DNA of 64,000 nucleotides from Welwitschia mirabilis (Eukaryota > Gnetophyta > Gnetopsida > Welwitschiales): contig JBOZIK010000001.1 of NCBI GenBank assembly GCA_051453625.1, forward strand, positions 148,618,526 through 148,682,525, read 5' to 3'. Within the stretch, counting starts at the first letter, position 1. Each line of letters begins with the position of its first letter. Shown here in pieces: positions 22,188-34,480 of this stretch. Both the position numbers and the translations under genes were made by a program. A model generated the notes under the pieces. That model searched no databases. It was not told the DNA's origin and saw only the letters and a program-made list of their open reading frames with translations.

Positions 22188-23984
22188 AAGTTTCATGATT
22201 AGTTTTATACTTGGGCATTTATAGATGATAATATTAGATTCACTAAATCTTGATACATTTCCATTTTTATGAACTTCATTTAAAGAAAGATGCCTTGGCT
22301 TGTACTTTTTTCAAGGATATTAAGGTCTTGATTTATTTGAGAGTGGTCTTTTTTATCTTTTATCTTAGTTAAAAGAAAAGATATAATTATCATAAGCTAG
22401 TATATATTATGTTTTATAGAAAAATACATGGTCACCATGATGTTCTACCACACCAGGATCAATATTTTTGAAAGGAATCTTTAGCAGTGTTGGTAGCTAT
22501 GGGAATTCCACTGAGGGGTAAGTTAGTCATGCTTTGTGGATCCCTACTCTTCTGATAATGGTTGCGCTTCCTTCATCATAGAAAAATAAATAAACTTTAA
22601 GGTTAGAAATTAGTGGTATTCTTAGTGTTATCAGATGCATTTCTTCTTTTCTAGGCTCTTAATATTCCCACTTAGTTGTTTCACTTTTAAAGATTCGGGG
22701 GTGTTTGTGATATGAGAGTAAGTGAGTTCATTTCTAAGTAACTTTTGACTTTGACATTTATTGTTCTATGCACTTGAAGCTTTAACTATCATCATAACCA
22801 TTGCCTTTTCAAGTGAACTTTATGAAGTATATACATTTTATCATGCATATTCACTCATGTGATATTATGATGTTTTCCTGGAAAGTTTGCTAGGTTAGTA
22901 CTTAGGATAGGTAAACAATATTTTCCTTGTTTCTTATTTCTATTTTCACTCTATATATCTTTGGTTTTTGAGTTTATGATTTTAAAATCATTTCTACATT
23001 TTCTTATTCTTGTGTAGGACCTTAATAATTTAGTAGTTTCCTTGCTATTCTTTTATGTTTAATCATTTTTCAGAAAAGCATTTGAAAAATTAAAATAAAT
23101 ACCTTTTCATTCCATAGTTTTTATGAGTTCCCTTTTATCTTTTAGAGTTTTGAGTTTACCATGCTTTCATTTTCTACTCGGGCACATTCATGTAGTTTTT
23201 CTTATATGTTTTAACTTAGATAGTCTATTTTCTTCAATCATAGTTTATCTTTTTTCCTTTGTTTTTCATGGTTTTTTGTCTTTTGGCATTTTTTTTCTTT
23301 CAGAATTGCTACTTAAATGATCATATCTAAGCCTAAGTTTTTTGGCTAATCTTTTTCTTTTAAAAATATTTTTTATACCCTATCATCCACTTGATCATCC
23401 AGATGACACTGGGAAGACAACAATCTGATTTTTTCTAAGAGTTATTCTAGGGTTGTCCTCCAAATGACGTGACTGGAGGATAGTGTGATAAAACCATAGC
23501 TTAAACCATTTTTCCACATTTTCTCTCATTTTCTCATGTTTTCCTCTATCATTTTAAGAGATGATGATACCTCTAGGTTGTACCTGCATTCTAGAACTTG
23601 TTCCACTTAATTTTATTGCTATATTTATGAGATTTTAGTAAATTTGCGAAATGAGGTATGTTTCTCTCTCTTCCTATTTTTGACTTTTCTTTTCCTATTT
23701 TTCAGTCTTTTCATGTGAAATTTTCATGTATATTGTTCAAATTTTCACACTCTTCATTTTGGGACTTATGGATCTGAATTTCATTGTGTATTTTTTGAGT
23801 TATAAGTATTTTTGTGTATTATGAGGTATTTTTAACTTTCCACCTTTGACACTCATTTTATCGCAAATGATAATTTCTAAAAATCTTTCTAAGATAATTT
23901 TCTTAAGTATCCTATTCATTTTATTCTCTAATAAGTTAGTTCACGAATATGATTTATCACTTGGTATTGTTAGAGACTGACAAG
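22188..23984 (+). other. 3' non-coding region of F
   Basis: About 1.8 kb with no credible ORF. Blocks are shared with G, E and D, for example the one around 22440-22570 ('gatgttctaccacaccagg', 'gttgcgcttccttcatcata'), which matches 58550-58710 and, reversed, 49080-49240 and 32330-32520. An envelope-like ORF, found here in some Athila elements, is not recognisable. A TCATCCAGATGA motif lies at 23395-23406. Confidence 0.7.
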
Positions 23985-24000
23985 GCTAAGTGGGGGGCTA
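23985..24000 (+). promoter_or_regulatory. Polypurine tract of F
   Basis: AAGTGGGGGGCTA directly before the 3' LTR primes plus-strand synthesis. The same tract appears as AAGTGGAGGGCTA (reversed at 29471) in G and AAGTAGAGGGCTA at 61164 in C/D. Confidence 0.85.
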
Positions 24001-25078
24001 TGTTGTGCTATTAACTTAAACATATTTGATAGGATATTTTAAGTTTTTTTATAGGTAAATGTTTGATTTTCATGATATTAAAGAGCTAAGATAAAAAGGA
24101 TGGACAAATGTAAATCTCCATAATAATTTATAACATTCTAAACAAATCTGAATATTTTATATTTTTGAAGAGAACATTTTATAAAACATTGAGACTGATG
24201 CAATGATTGAAGAATTATCAAAGGCCATTGTCCACCTCATTGTTCAGATGACTATACCAATGACCATGCTAATTGGATGTTGAATGTAGTCTATTTGATG
24301 ACTGATGTAGATTAATTATGAGGTGGTATCATCTCTTATATCATCTAGATGACTAGCCAGACAACACTATTATAACATCTATACTAAACATTCACATATC
24401 TTATACCACTTGTATTTTATTTTTCTCCTTGCGTGGCTATTATGGTTTGCCTATGACTTTCTATCTTTATTGTTGTGTATTGAGTTAATAAATAGAGATC
24501 TTGTCATTAACTCATTCTTATCTTTATCTGCACTTTAAATTCTTATAATAAGAGATTGAAGGGCTATAAATCCATGTTGTAGTTCTAAAGAGACATTTCC
24601 TTGGTATTGGATGGCATTTCCTTCATTGAGGTGTGGCTAATTTATAATAAGGATGTGGTTTGATTTATACAGAAGCATTTCCTTTTATGCTTTTAATGTA
24701 TAAATTTTTTCTCACCCTTATAGCTTATGTTCCTTTTGATTCGGTGACAGTTTCTCTAGTAATATAAGTTACGAAGGTAAGTTTTATCAAGGTTGTGCTT
24801 GTTTAGTTTATGTTAAATGTATTGTTGTTTTCTTTTCCTATATTATCTTTGCATGAGTGTATTTTATTTTACTTTCATACATTAAAAGTTATTTATATAG
24901 ATTAGAATGCAAGTATTTCTTTGTGGGAAGCAACTCTCTTATTTTCTACTTTAGCCTTTGATAGATATAGCATTTGGGTTACTTGGTCTATATTAGTGTG
25001 TTGTGTTTGTGCATTATCATTTATGATTAACAAGATTCTACTCAGAATGAAAACGTTGCATAAATATGCCTTGCAATA
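24001..25078 (+). repeat. 3' LTR of F
   Basis: Starts TGTTGTGCTATT and ends near TTGCAATA, followed by the CTAGC duplication. A TATA-like TTAATAAATAGAGATCTT lies near 24484. A perfect 12-base palindrome TCATCTAGATGA is at 24341-24352. Confidence 0.88.
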
Positions 25079-25083
25079 CTAGC
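25079..25083 (+). repeat. 5-bp target-site duplication (right), element F
   Basis: CTAGC, identical to 12864-12868. Confidence 0.85.
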
Positions 25084-25129
25084 CCATTTAAGAAATCTTG
25101 AATAATTAAATTTTTATCCACATGATTAA

Positions 25130-25960
25130 ATATGAGATTTTTTTTTTCTTTTTTGGGTCTAATGTTGGACTCAAATGTAAACTCTATTCTTCTTACTCTT
25201 GTTGATCATCCTTTGCATAATAATGCATTCATTCCTATGCTTTCTCCCCTTCAAACTATAGCATATTTTCCTTTTAAATTGCTTGCTCCTCTTTCCCATC
25301 GCAATCTCTTTTCTCAAATAGCAAATAACATTGCTCTAAGCTACAAGGTACCTTTACTAATTAATGCACCTTCACTCCTCAACATTGTATGTAATTATCC
25401 CTATGGAATTGCATTTACCTTTCTTCCTACTACGTGTGCTATTCATTCCCCCTATAACTCATCATTATGAATCACCAACTCCTTCTACCTAATCTTTCCC
25501 TTGCTTGTAGATCTACATCCCTCCTCTACACAGTGTCTTCTTCTTCACTGAAGTTCTTATCCTTCTGCTAGTACACCATTCATGCTTGTATTTCCCTCAC
25601 TGATTACTTGCATCTTGATCTATGCATCCATCTCTTTTGCACCGGCCATCTTCTCTCTGCAAATCATGATGTTGGCTTACCCATTACTGCCTTTGTCTTT
25701 CTACGTATGCTTCCCTTTTCTATACCTACCTCTATGACTGAGTTTACTCACTACACTTGCCTATGCTTATCTTATTCCTACTTGTACTTGCTGCATCTAT
25801 TTATAATTTTCTTGTATAAATGTCCCCCTTTTTCCTGCTATTGCATGGCTCATGATTTTGTCCATTATAGTCTCCTCACCATTTACCCACATGNNNNNNN
25901 NNNTGTTCTATGTCCTTCTCATGTCCCCACATGTTTTCTAACAATGCATTGAGTTTGTTT
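25130..25960. other. Pyrimidine-rich region with two chance-looking open frames
   Basis: The plus strand is strongly C+T-rich and G-poor here. Open frames of 112 (25132-25470) and 114 codons (25608-25952, crossing a 10-N gap at 25894-25903) result, rich in Leu, Ser, Pro, Phe and Tyr, without recognisable domains. The right end, from 25797, is the start of the segment duplicated at 37347. It is possibly the start of the family-B LTR or older element DNA. Confidence 0.5.
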
Positions 25961-26056
25961 CATACTAATGCAAATATTCCATAAACACAGCAAACTACAG
26001 TCAAAGGCTAGATATTACCTTAAGAAATTTCATTTAGTACATTTACTCTGCTCCTA

Positions 26057-26130
26057 AAGCACAGTGTAGTTGGTTTTAATAGGATCATAAGAATCCATAG
26101 GTTCTAGGTTCGAGTTCAATCAATGGAATT
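26057..26130 (+). repeat. tRNA-like unit in segment A
   Basis: TAGTTGGTTTTAATAGG resembles an A box and AGGTTCGAGTTCAATC a B box. Between them GGAT-CATAAGA-ATCC forms a 4-bp stem with a 7-base loop, like an anticodon arm. Acceptor pairing is poor. It is a tRNA-derived SINE head or tRNA pseudogene, not a working tRNA. Confidence 0.5.
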
Positions 26131-26839
26131 TCTTTTTAATAAAAGAATATATTAAAAATAAAGAGCTTTGATAAATTTCCTTTGAATGAATCTGTTAATT
26201 CTAATATACACTAAATCCTTGTTTAAGATACTTTCTTAGTGATGAGAAAGAAACTTTAATTCAACTATATCATATTGTTGTAGATGATTACTAAAATAAG
26301 GGGTTTAATAGGATGAGCCACATATTTAAACCCAATGAGTGTCATTTTTAGATTTATCAAATCAAACAACATTTATTAACCATTCCCTTAATCTATTGGT
26401 TTCTTTAGAATAAATATATTACTCTTCACTAAATTCATATCTCTCAAACTATAAGTTAACATGTATATGGTTGCCAAACTAGAATGCTTAGATTTATCTT
26501 CTATAAATAAATGCTATTAAAAGTAAATATTAATATGATTTAACTATTAGATATGAATTTATTAATAAGTTATAACTTAATACTTTAGTCATGAAATAAT
26601 TTATTTTTGCCAAAATATTAACTAATAGCATGATATGGCTAAGCAGTATTTCCATATAAGTAAAAAACTTATGTAGACTATTAATTGAATCACTGAACTA
26701 TGGGTTTAGCTATATAATTAAATATTAGTCTGTTTTTTGGATTATTATCTAAACTCCAATCATAACATGACCTTTTGCTAGATAATCTTTTATTATCTTT
26801 ATGATTGTTTCTACACATAAAAAGTGATAACTACATTAA

Positions 26840-26940
26840 AGTAGTGGTTAAATTAGTGGCTAAGGTAGTGGTAAATTGGTAGTTAAATTAATGGATAAAT
26901 TAGTGGCTAAGGTAATGGTTAAATTAGTGGCTAAAACAGT
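26840..26940 (+). repeat. 12-bp tandem array in segment A
   Basis: Imperfect repeats of TTAGTGGTTAAA / TTAGTGGCTAAG for about 100 bases. The A' copy at 38391-38510 has the same units in a slightly different count and order. Confidence 0.75.
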
Positions 26941-27185
26941 GTTTGTATTAATATTATTTTCTTTGTGTAATTATTATACTTTTCTTTATTTACCATAGAA
27001 AATATTTTTATGCAGTTATTGGAATTACTTACCAAGTGGCTCATTTTAATTCTTTATTGTAATAGTTGCAAGTAGTAAAATGATAAAGATTATTATTTAT
27101 TTTTATAATGAAATATTAATGCATCTAATGGCTAGCTAAGGTAATGATTAGAGGTTATGAAATCCCAACCACCTTCTTTCCATAA

Positions 27186-27451
27186 TGGTTTCTCTTTATT
27201 ACCTAGCCTCTCTTCACATCGCTACCTTCTCTTGCTATAAATAAGGCTTTCTTATCCTCTCATTTTCATATTCTAAGAAATCCTCTATTATTGTATCTTG
27301 GTAATTTTTAACTTAGAGCTTAGAAAGCATTGGAGTTCTGGGAAGTCTTAAAGTCTTAAAAATTTCTTAAAGGATTCATTTATTTTTGGGTATGGTTCTT
27401 GGTTTTTATTTTATTTCTTTTATGATTTAAGGTTTCATTTATTTCTTACAT
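27186..27451 (+). repeat. 266-bp block identical to 38754-39019
   Basis: Every base matches between A and A' over 266 positions, while the 56 bases just upstream already differ at 5. The block holds a TATA-like box (CTATAAATAAGG near 27235) and the leader after it. Confidence 0.85.
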
Positions 27452-28295
27452 AATCTTTATTTCTTACATAATTGAATAGTCTTTTATTATAACATCTTAT
27501 ATGGTTTTTGGATATTTTCTATGTCTTGTCTAGATGAAAACCTCTTCTTACATTTCTTTTGTTGATAATCATTTTTGATCATGTCTTGTAAATTGCCCTT
27601 TTGAGTTTTCTTTTGATTATTATGTGTTAAACATTAATCATAAATAAGACTATTAAATAATAAAATTAACATTAACCAAGGCAAGCAATTGTTTAGACTT
27701 CAAGAAGTGATATCCTTTAAAGGAGGTCCTAAGAATAAGGGACTGAACCTTTATGAAAAAAAGGGAAAATGTAACCAAATTTATAATTTATTCTTTTCAG
27801 CTATGTGCAACTAGATTACTATAATTAATATGAGGCAATAGTAAATAAGATAATTTAAAAATGAGATCTTGATCAGTTCTTGAATTAATTTGTCATTGTA
27901 CTCTTGGATTATTTTGACTATACATCTTGATTACTTAGAAACTCTATACTTACATATTCTTTACTCTAGACCATACTGGGAACTATGAAGTTTACAATTC
28001 TCATACCATGCTTGCATGTGTAGAAAATGCTAGAAAGGAGGTGTAAAAATGAATTGATTGATGCAATATAAACTGGGTTTTATCTTCATGTTTTCTTATT
28101 TAGTTGCATGTATATTATTTAAAGGACCATATGTTCTATAGATTTGTAATAATTATTTTTATGTTGTTAATGTTATACTTAAGTTTATCTTAGAAATAAA
28201 GAAGTATTTATTTTTCTTGTATGAAATGATTATATGAGTTAGTTATCTCCTTTTCTTGCCAAAGTTACTTTAGTAGTGAATTTTATGTATGTAAG

Positions 28296-29470
28296 TGTTG
28301 CAGTGTTTATTTATGCAAGTGCTTAGGCTCAAAAGAATTCTATTAATTATAAAATAAATATATGTTTTACATAATACAACATACTAGTATGAGTGGGAGT
28401 ACATCCGAAATGTCATATTCTCATTAACGTCTATGAGTATGAGATTCAATTTACTTTACAAATGAATAGGAACCAAAAATAAATAATAATGCAAGAAAAT
28501 AAAGATACAGTGCAAAGTGTAATATGCAATCTAAACTAACACGTAATGCAAAAATAACCCTAACTCTACTTGCTTTCAGCCTTAACAAAGGCTACCCTNN
28601 NNNNNNNNNNNNNNNNNNNNNNNNNNNNNNNNNNNNNNNNNNNNNNNNNNNNNNNNNNNNNNNNNNNNNNTTAACCTACAAACATTAAAATAAAACAAGG
28701 TTTTTTAATTAAAGAGTAACAAGCATCTCGGTTACAAAACAACTAGATCTCAATGAAGGATTCATAGCCATTTACCAAGTGCATGTATTTTTACAATACA
28801 TGTATATAGATCTTTTGCCCTTTGATCTCCTGTCATGAGAATTTTTGATGTAATGAAGATGAGAAGGAGAGTCGAGGGGGTCTTATTTATAAGAAAATAT
28901 AGTAGAAAAGGATAAATTGTAGGTACAGTTAGGCGCGTTTATAAATGACCTACAAATAGATGAAACAATCAAGGGAATCTCTCTGAGTCAGTTACATGTT
29001 AGTGTCATCCAAGCTATTATTCATATGGCTATGGAAATGATAGTACATTATAGAATATTTTCAAAAATGATGACTCAGCAGTCCACCTCAGCAATCATTG
29101 TCTTGCTTATCATGGGGATANNNNNNNNNNNNNNNNNNNNNNNNNNNNNNNNNNNNNNNNNNNNNNNNNNNNNNNNNNNNNNNNNNNNNNNNNNNNNNNN
29201 NNNNNNNNNNNNNNNNNNNNACGGAGGGCACAATAGTATTCTTTGATTATTTTCTTGAGGAGAAACTTAGCATTTTTGTCATAAATCCTTCTTAAAAGCT
29301 CTATTCATTAGGAAGTACCTTTAATGCATCAAATTTGGATAATAATAGCACTTTTTCAACATTTCGTCTTGTATCTTCAAAATCCTTAGAATTGCATCTA
29401 AACCTGTATAAAAGTCCTACAAAACAACTCATAAAACCCCATTACATAACCATAAATTGATAGCACAACA
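28296..29470 (-). repeat. LTR of minus-strand element G (3' LTR by orientation)
   Basis: In plus coordinates it starts TGTTGCAG after GTAAG and ends TAGCACAACA, followed by a reversed polypurine tract (TAGCCCTCCACTT at 29471). A minus-strand TATA-like box (reversed, near 28885) and a 'cagccttaacaaaggctaccc' block mark the LTR. A 72-N gap (28599-28670) has about the length expected from the solo LTR; a 100-N gap (29121-29220) replaces only a few bases. Confidence 0.82.
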
Positions 29471-30446
29471 TAGCCCTCCACTTAATATTTCTCAGTTCTT
29501 GAAAAAAACTAGGCAGAAAAACCATAATTGTGAGTTAATTTATTTTTTAAAAGATAAATCTAAAAGTTATAAAATAGCTCATAAAACACATCACATAGAT
29601 ATATAATAAGTAATGCATAATGTGTTTGAAAATTTTATGTCATGAAAGATTTGAATTAAGTTAAAAATTTTTGAAAAAATAAGCCATAAAAATGGGTTTC
29701 TGCCCTCCTAAAGAGAAAGTAATACATCTCATATAGAAAAATAAAGCAAAGAAAATAGATGAAAGTGAGAAGGCAAGTAAAAGATAGTGAGAATGAGGAC
29801 AATTTTCAAAACAAAGTGCAAAGCTAAGTAATGTTAGATTTGAAAAATATAAAGATAGGAAATATTCTAACAGGTAGAAAAGAGTGGACAAAAAGTGTGT
29901 TGCCATAAAAAGAATAAGATAAATACTTCACAACACCAAAAATCTAAAAAATAACACAAATCCAAATAAAAAATTACCTTTTTTAAAAAACTAAAACAAA
30001 GAAAACATGCTAAGAAAATAGAGTAATACTTTGAAATAACTAACTAAATCACAAAAGAAAATAAGAATAATGGGCATAAAATAATATAAACAAAAGTTAG
30101 CTTACCATTATAACATTTTAACCTAGCAATTTCCAAAGAAAGTAATCATAACAGCACTTGATGTAAAAAATGGATGACTTAATGTAAAAAACATCCATTT
30201 GATAAGGCAGTGATTATAACGATGCTAAAGTAATATGCTTTAAACAATAAATGATTAGACTTAAGAATTGCTCAAAAAATGAACTCTCCTATCCTCATCT
30301 CAGAAAAAAAAAAAAAACCTAAATATCAAGAAATGAAATAATCATGTGTAAAGACTAAGAGTCTAGAAAATGAGCAATGCCTCTGATGACACCAGGAACA
30401 CCATTGATCCCTTAGCTTCAAAGTTTAAATACAAATTTATTACCCA
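29471..30446 (-). mobile_element. G, first copy: polypurine tract and 3' non-coding region
   Basis: Reversed polypurine tract at 29471-29486, then non-coding sequence matching 31390-32360 (second copy). Ends at a gap. An 81-codon minus frame (29661-29906) is a hydrophobic chance frame present in a broken form in the second copy. Confidence 0.7.
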
Positions 30447-30546
30447 NNNNNNNNNNNNNNNNNNNNNNNNNNNNNNNNNNNNNNNNNNNNNNNNNNNNNN
30501 NNNNNNNNNNNNNNNNNNNNNNNNNNNNNNNNNNNNNNNNNNNNNN
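30447..30546. other. Assembly gap (100 N)
   Basis: After the gap the sequence steps back into the LTR of a second G copy. Confidence 0.95.
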
Positions 30547-31389
30547 TGCAAGATGCACCTAATCTAACATTCATTGTGAAAATAGAACTAACTCTACTTA
30601 CTTTCAGCCTTAACAAAGGCTACCCTTCATGATCTATGTCATCTAAGAAATTGTCACTAGATCAAGGGCAATCATAAATCATAAGGATAATCAAAAAACC
30701 TAATATGCAAACATAAAAGCAAGATTTATATGAAAAGAGTAATAGTATCTGGATTACAAAATAGTCGGGCTCAATAGAGGATACACAGCCCTCTACCAAG
30801 TGCACATCTTTCTACAATATCCAAGATGGATGTTCCGCCCTTTGATCTCCTATTATAAGAATGTCTATTACAACTAAGATGAGAAGGAGATTCGATGGGG
30901 CTTTATTTATAAGAAAATACAGTAGAAAAGGATAAACGGTAAATGTGGTTAGGAACACTTAAAAATAACTCAGAAACAGATGAAACGGTCAAGAGAATTT
31001 GTCAGATTCAGTTATATATTAGTGTCATCTAGGCTATTATCTAGATGATAATGGGGACTATAGTATATTATAAAATATTCTTAAAATGATGACTTAGCAG
31101 TCCATGTCAGCAATTGTCAACCTACCTATTGTGGGGACGACAAAGAGGATGACAGTCTTTTTTTATTATTTTCTTGGGGAGAATATTATAATTTTTGTTA
31201 TTAATTCTTTTTCAAAGCTCTATGCATCAGAAAGTACCTTTAATACATTAAATTTGGATAATAATTATACTTTTCTAAGATTTCCTATTGTATCTTCAAA
31301 ATCCTTATAATTGCACTTAAACTTGTATATAAGTCCTATAAAATAACTCATAAAACCGCATCAAATAACCATAAATTGGTAGTGTAACA
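30547..31389 (-). repeat. Partial LTR of G, second copy
   Basis: Matches the right three quarters of 28296-29470 and ends AGTGTAACA, followed by a reversed polypurine tract (TAGCCCTCCACTT) at 31390. Confidence 0.8.
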
Positions 31390-33490
31390 TAGCCCTCCAC
31401 TTAACCTTTATTAGTCCCTAATAAAAACTGGGAAGAAAAACCATAATTGCAAGCCAATTTATTTTTTAAAAGATAAACCTGGAAATCATAAAACAGGCTC
31501 ATAAACACATTATATGGATAAATGATAAGTAACACATAATGTGTAAGAAATTTTTAAAATTTTATGTCATGAAAGATTTGAATTAGGTTTAAAATTTTTA
31601 AAAAGTGAGCCATGAAAATGAGTCTTTTCCTCCTCCAAAGAAAAAGAAATGCATCCCATATTAAAAAATAAAGAAAATAAATTAAACAGGAGTGAGAAGA
31701 TAGGTAATGAATATTAAAATAATTTTCAAAATAAAGTACAAAGCTAACTAATGTTAGATTTGAAAAATATAGAGATATGAAACATTCTGACAACTAAAAG
31801 AGTGGATAATAAAAATGTTTCATCATAAAAGAAACATAAGCAGTGCTTTACAACACCAAAAATCTGAAAAATAACACAAATTTATTGAGAAAAGACTTAT
31901 CTAAGAAACATATCATCTTTTTAATCAGGGAAAACATGCTAAGAAAATATAGTAATGACTTTGAAATAACTAACAAACACAAAAGAAAATAGGAAGAATG
32001 GACATAAGATAACATAAATAAAAAATAGCTCACCAATATGATATTTTAACCTAGAAAACTCCTATGAAAGTAATCATAACATCACTTGATATGAAAAACG
32101 CATCACTTAATGTACAAAAATTCCATTCGATAAGGAAGTTATTGTGATGATGCTAGAGAAAATGCTTTAAACAATGAATGATCAAATCAAAAAAAATTAC
32201 TCAAAAATGAACTCTCCTACTGTTATCTCAATACAAACACATAAATCTTAAGAAATGAAAGGATCATATGGCAAGACTAAGAGTCTAGAAAATAAGAAAT
32301 TCCTATGATAACATCAGGAACATCACTGATCCCATAGCCTCAAAGTTTAAATATAAATTTATTTTCCATGATGAGGGAGTGCAACCAATGTCAGATAAGT
32401 AAGGACCCATGAAGCATGGCTAACTAACCTCCTAGTAGAGTTCCCACAACTACCATATTATACTGCTAAAGTCTCCTCTTGGAAATATTTTCCTCAGTGT
32501 ACTTGTGGTAGAATATCATGGTGACCATGTTTTTGAGATAATAAATCTAAAATATCATGGTCTTTATTTCGTACTTTTTTTTTAAAAACCAAAACAACAT
32601 TCGACATGACCAAATACTCAAAAAGGAAAAGCTAAAAGTCANNNNNNNNNNGTCATAGGATTAAGACAGAAAAGAACACTCTTAAATAATCTAAGACCTT
32701 TTCACCATTGAAAAAAGCATAAAAAATAAAGCATATTCCTTCAATTAAAGTTTATGAACTTGTGGATGTCCTAAGATTGGGTGAATCCTATCTTGTTACT
32801 AAAATCTTCAAGTTAAAAAACTAGTTATGGAAATAAATACATAAATCATGTTTAAAAGATGATCAAGTAATATCATAATAATCTTCCAAAAGGAAAAAGA
32901 AAAGAGAAAGTTTAGATAGTTTGCTTATATAATTCCAATTTTTAATCATTTACTTCCTATAATTCTCAAGTGGTTAAGTTAGAAATCTCAATAGAGTCAT
33001 AAAAATGTATTTTGTCAAAATAACAAAAAATAAAAATCAATATTTTATTGACTATTGTCCTACTCATCATCTAGATGATAGTGAGGACGACATAGATGGA
33101 CAAATAGAAAATTATCAGAAAACATAAAAAATTATTAAGAAGCTAAAAAATTCAACAAAGCTGACTATCATCCACCTTGTCATAGGGAAAATAGACAAGA
33201 CAATAGATTATTACGACAAAAAATAGAAAATAAAAACAATAAACAGAAATAAAAAACTCAAACAAAGAATGAAAATAGAGACTCTCAGAATAGAAAACTG
33301 AAAAGAAAACAATAAGACAAGTAAATTTATTCAATTTCTAAATCTAAAGCACACTTTTATTGAAAAGAAATAAGAAGACAAAGTCAAGGATCTATTTTCA
33401 TCTTAAGATTTTTAAAGAAATAAGGTCTAAACCAAAAATTCAACAATTGATAAAACATAAGAGATGTGTAATTATTTCCAAGTAAAATCA
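31390..33490 (-). other. 3' non-coding region of G
   Basis: Homologous in pieces to 22188-23984 (F), 47545-50100 (E) and 57800-61160 (D). A 10-N gap lies at 32642-32651. A perfect 14-base palindrome ATCATCTAGATGAT is at 33066-33079. No credible ORF. Confidence 0.65.
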
Positions 33491-33835
33491 ATTAGATGAA
33501 GAGAGGAGTAATGGATAGTACTTTATGATACCACATTAAAGCACAAATTTTGAAAGTCAAAGGGGAGAGAAATGGTAACTTAAGTAAAAGATTTTTATTA
33601 ATTGCAAGAGTTTTATTTAGAATATTACAAAGAAAATTACTTTCATATCCATTGAAAACATTTTTCTCATCCAAATTCAAATTATGATTTTCAATTTTTG
33701 GCTTATGAAATGGACAATCTCCCTTAAGGTATGAATCTAGAAATTGGACTTCCTTATCTTCTAAAGGTTTCATTTCTTTTTCATTCGTAAGTTGGTCATC
33801 ACAAAGCACATGCATTTAATTTCATCTCTCTTTCT
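33491..33835 (-). pseudogene. G: downstream ORF remnant, related to D/E
   Basis: 107 minus-strand codons (33492-33815), beginning acidic and polar and ending hydrophobic. Its end and the bases after it match the end of the ORF at 57256-57774 in element D and its partner in E. No known domain is recognised. It directly follows the protease region, where F has RT and integrase. Confidence 0.55.
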
Positions 33836-34480
33836 TTAAGTGGGTGACGTTGTAAAAATAAAGTGGGTTTGACATTATCTCTAATGTTTAAATCATTATC
33901 ACCCAAACCTTTCGTAGCTGCATCAAAAACTCTAATGGTAAACGTTCTATTTTTGTAATGATATTTCATTATTCTTACTCTTGTATCAATGATGCAGTGG
34001 GCTATTGCACAAAAGGCTCTATCTAAAAGTAAGGGGTATCCTTTCCTTCATTATGTTCAACTTCTATGATAATCACATCAACAGGATAACAAGCCTCTTC
34101 TATTTGTATTGCCAAATCTTTAATAATGCCTCATAGTTTCTTAAATAATGTATTTTTAATTCTAAGAAAACCAAAGTAGGCTCTATTCTATCCTCCAATC
34201 TAAGTCTCTTAAAAATGTGAAGTGGCATAATATTAACACTTGCTCCAATTTTAATTAAAGGTTTCCTAATATTTTTGTTTCCCTCCAAAGTAACATTTAC
34301 TATTGCTGCACTTGAATCTTTAAATTTGAGTGATTTTTGTAAAACTAAGTTCATAAGGGATTGGGCAAGAAAGACCTTACTAGGGATGACTCGTTTATGT
34401 TTTCTTTTTATTAGGTCTTTCCATAATTTTGAGTACCTTGTATTTTTCTGTAAAACTTTCCAAAAGGGTAAGTTCATACT
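33836..34480 (-). pseudogene. G: gag-protease junction and protease remnant
   Basis: A 125-codon minus frame (34100-34477) reads from the YSKLWKDLIKRK linker into the protease block LIKIGASVNIMPLHIF. The catalytic Asp of the D-x-G-A motif is Lys here (K-I-G-A), so it would be inactive even if translated. Beyond a frameshift (34000-34100) the ACYPVDVIII block continues. After that the reading goes straight to the downstream ORF with no RT, RNase H or integrase sequence. Confidence 0.8.

Larger units (their letters stand above)
12869..25078 (+). mobile_element. Element F: complete but decayed Athila-type Ty3/Gypsy retrotransposon
   Basis: The element has, in order, a 5' LTR (12869-14612), a primer site, gag, protease, RT, RNase H, integrase, a long 3' non-coding region, a polypurine tract (AAGTGGGGGGCTA before 24001) and a 3' LTR (24001-25078). 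CTAGC lies on both sides. The order protease-RT-RNase H-integrase defines Ty3/Gypsy; the gag, protease and integrase wording and the tRNA-Asp-type primer site fit the plant Athila clade. Three 100-N gaps (13773-13872, 17297-17396, 22088-22187) break it. At the first two the sequence steps back into a diverged second copy, so the interior may join more than one genomic copy. Confidence 0.88.
25797..28295 (+). repeat. Segment A: family-B LTR part, duplicated at 37347-39948
   Basis: A and A' align along their whole length with scattered, mostly transition differences. Contents in order: a tRNA-like unit (26057), a 12-bp tandem array (26840), a promoter-like block with TGCTATAAATAAGG near 27234, and the 'accatactgggaactatg' block near 27971. 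Both copies are invaded at the same base by a minus-strand LTR, after TATGTAAG. Similarity to 6992-8560 and 11780-12490 assigns it to family B. Confidence 0.8.

Noticed and set aside
22188-23984. Envelope-like ORF in the 3' region of F
   Set aside because: Only one short hydrophobic frame (23123-23320) is open, with no related frame in G, E or D.
25132-25952. Two ORFs of more than 110 codons
   Set aside because: Low-complexity composition, no domain, and the second crosses a 10-N gap.
26057-26130. Functional tRNA-Met gene
   Set aside because: The anticodon arm and boxes are visible, but acceptor and T arms do not pair and the copy in A' has a weakened B box.
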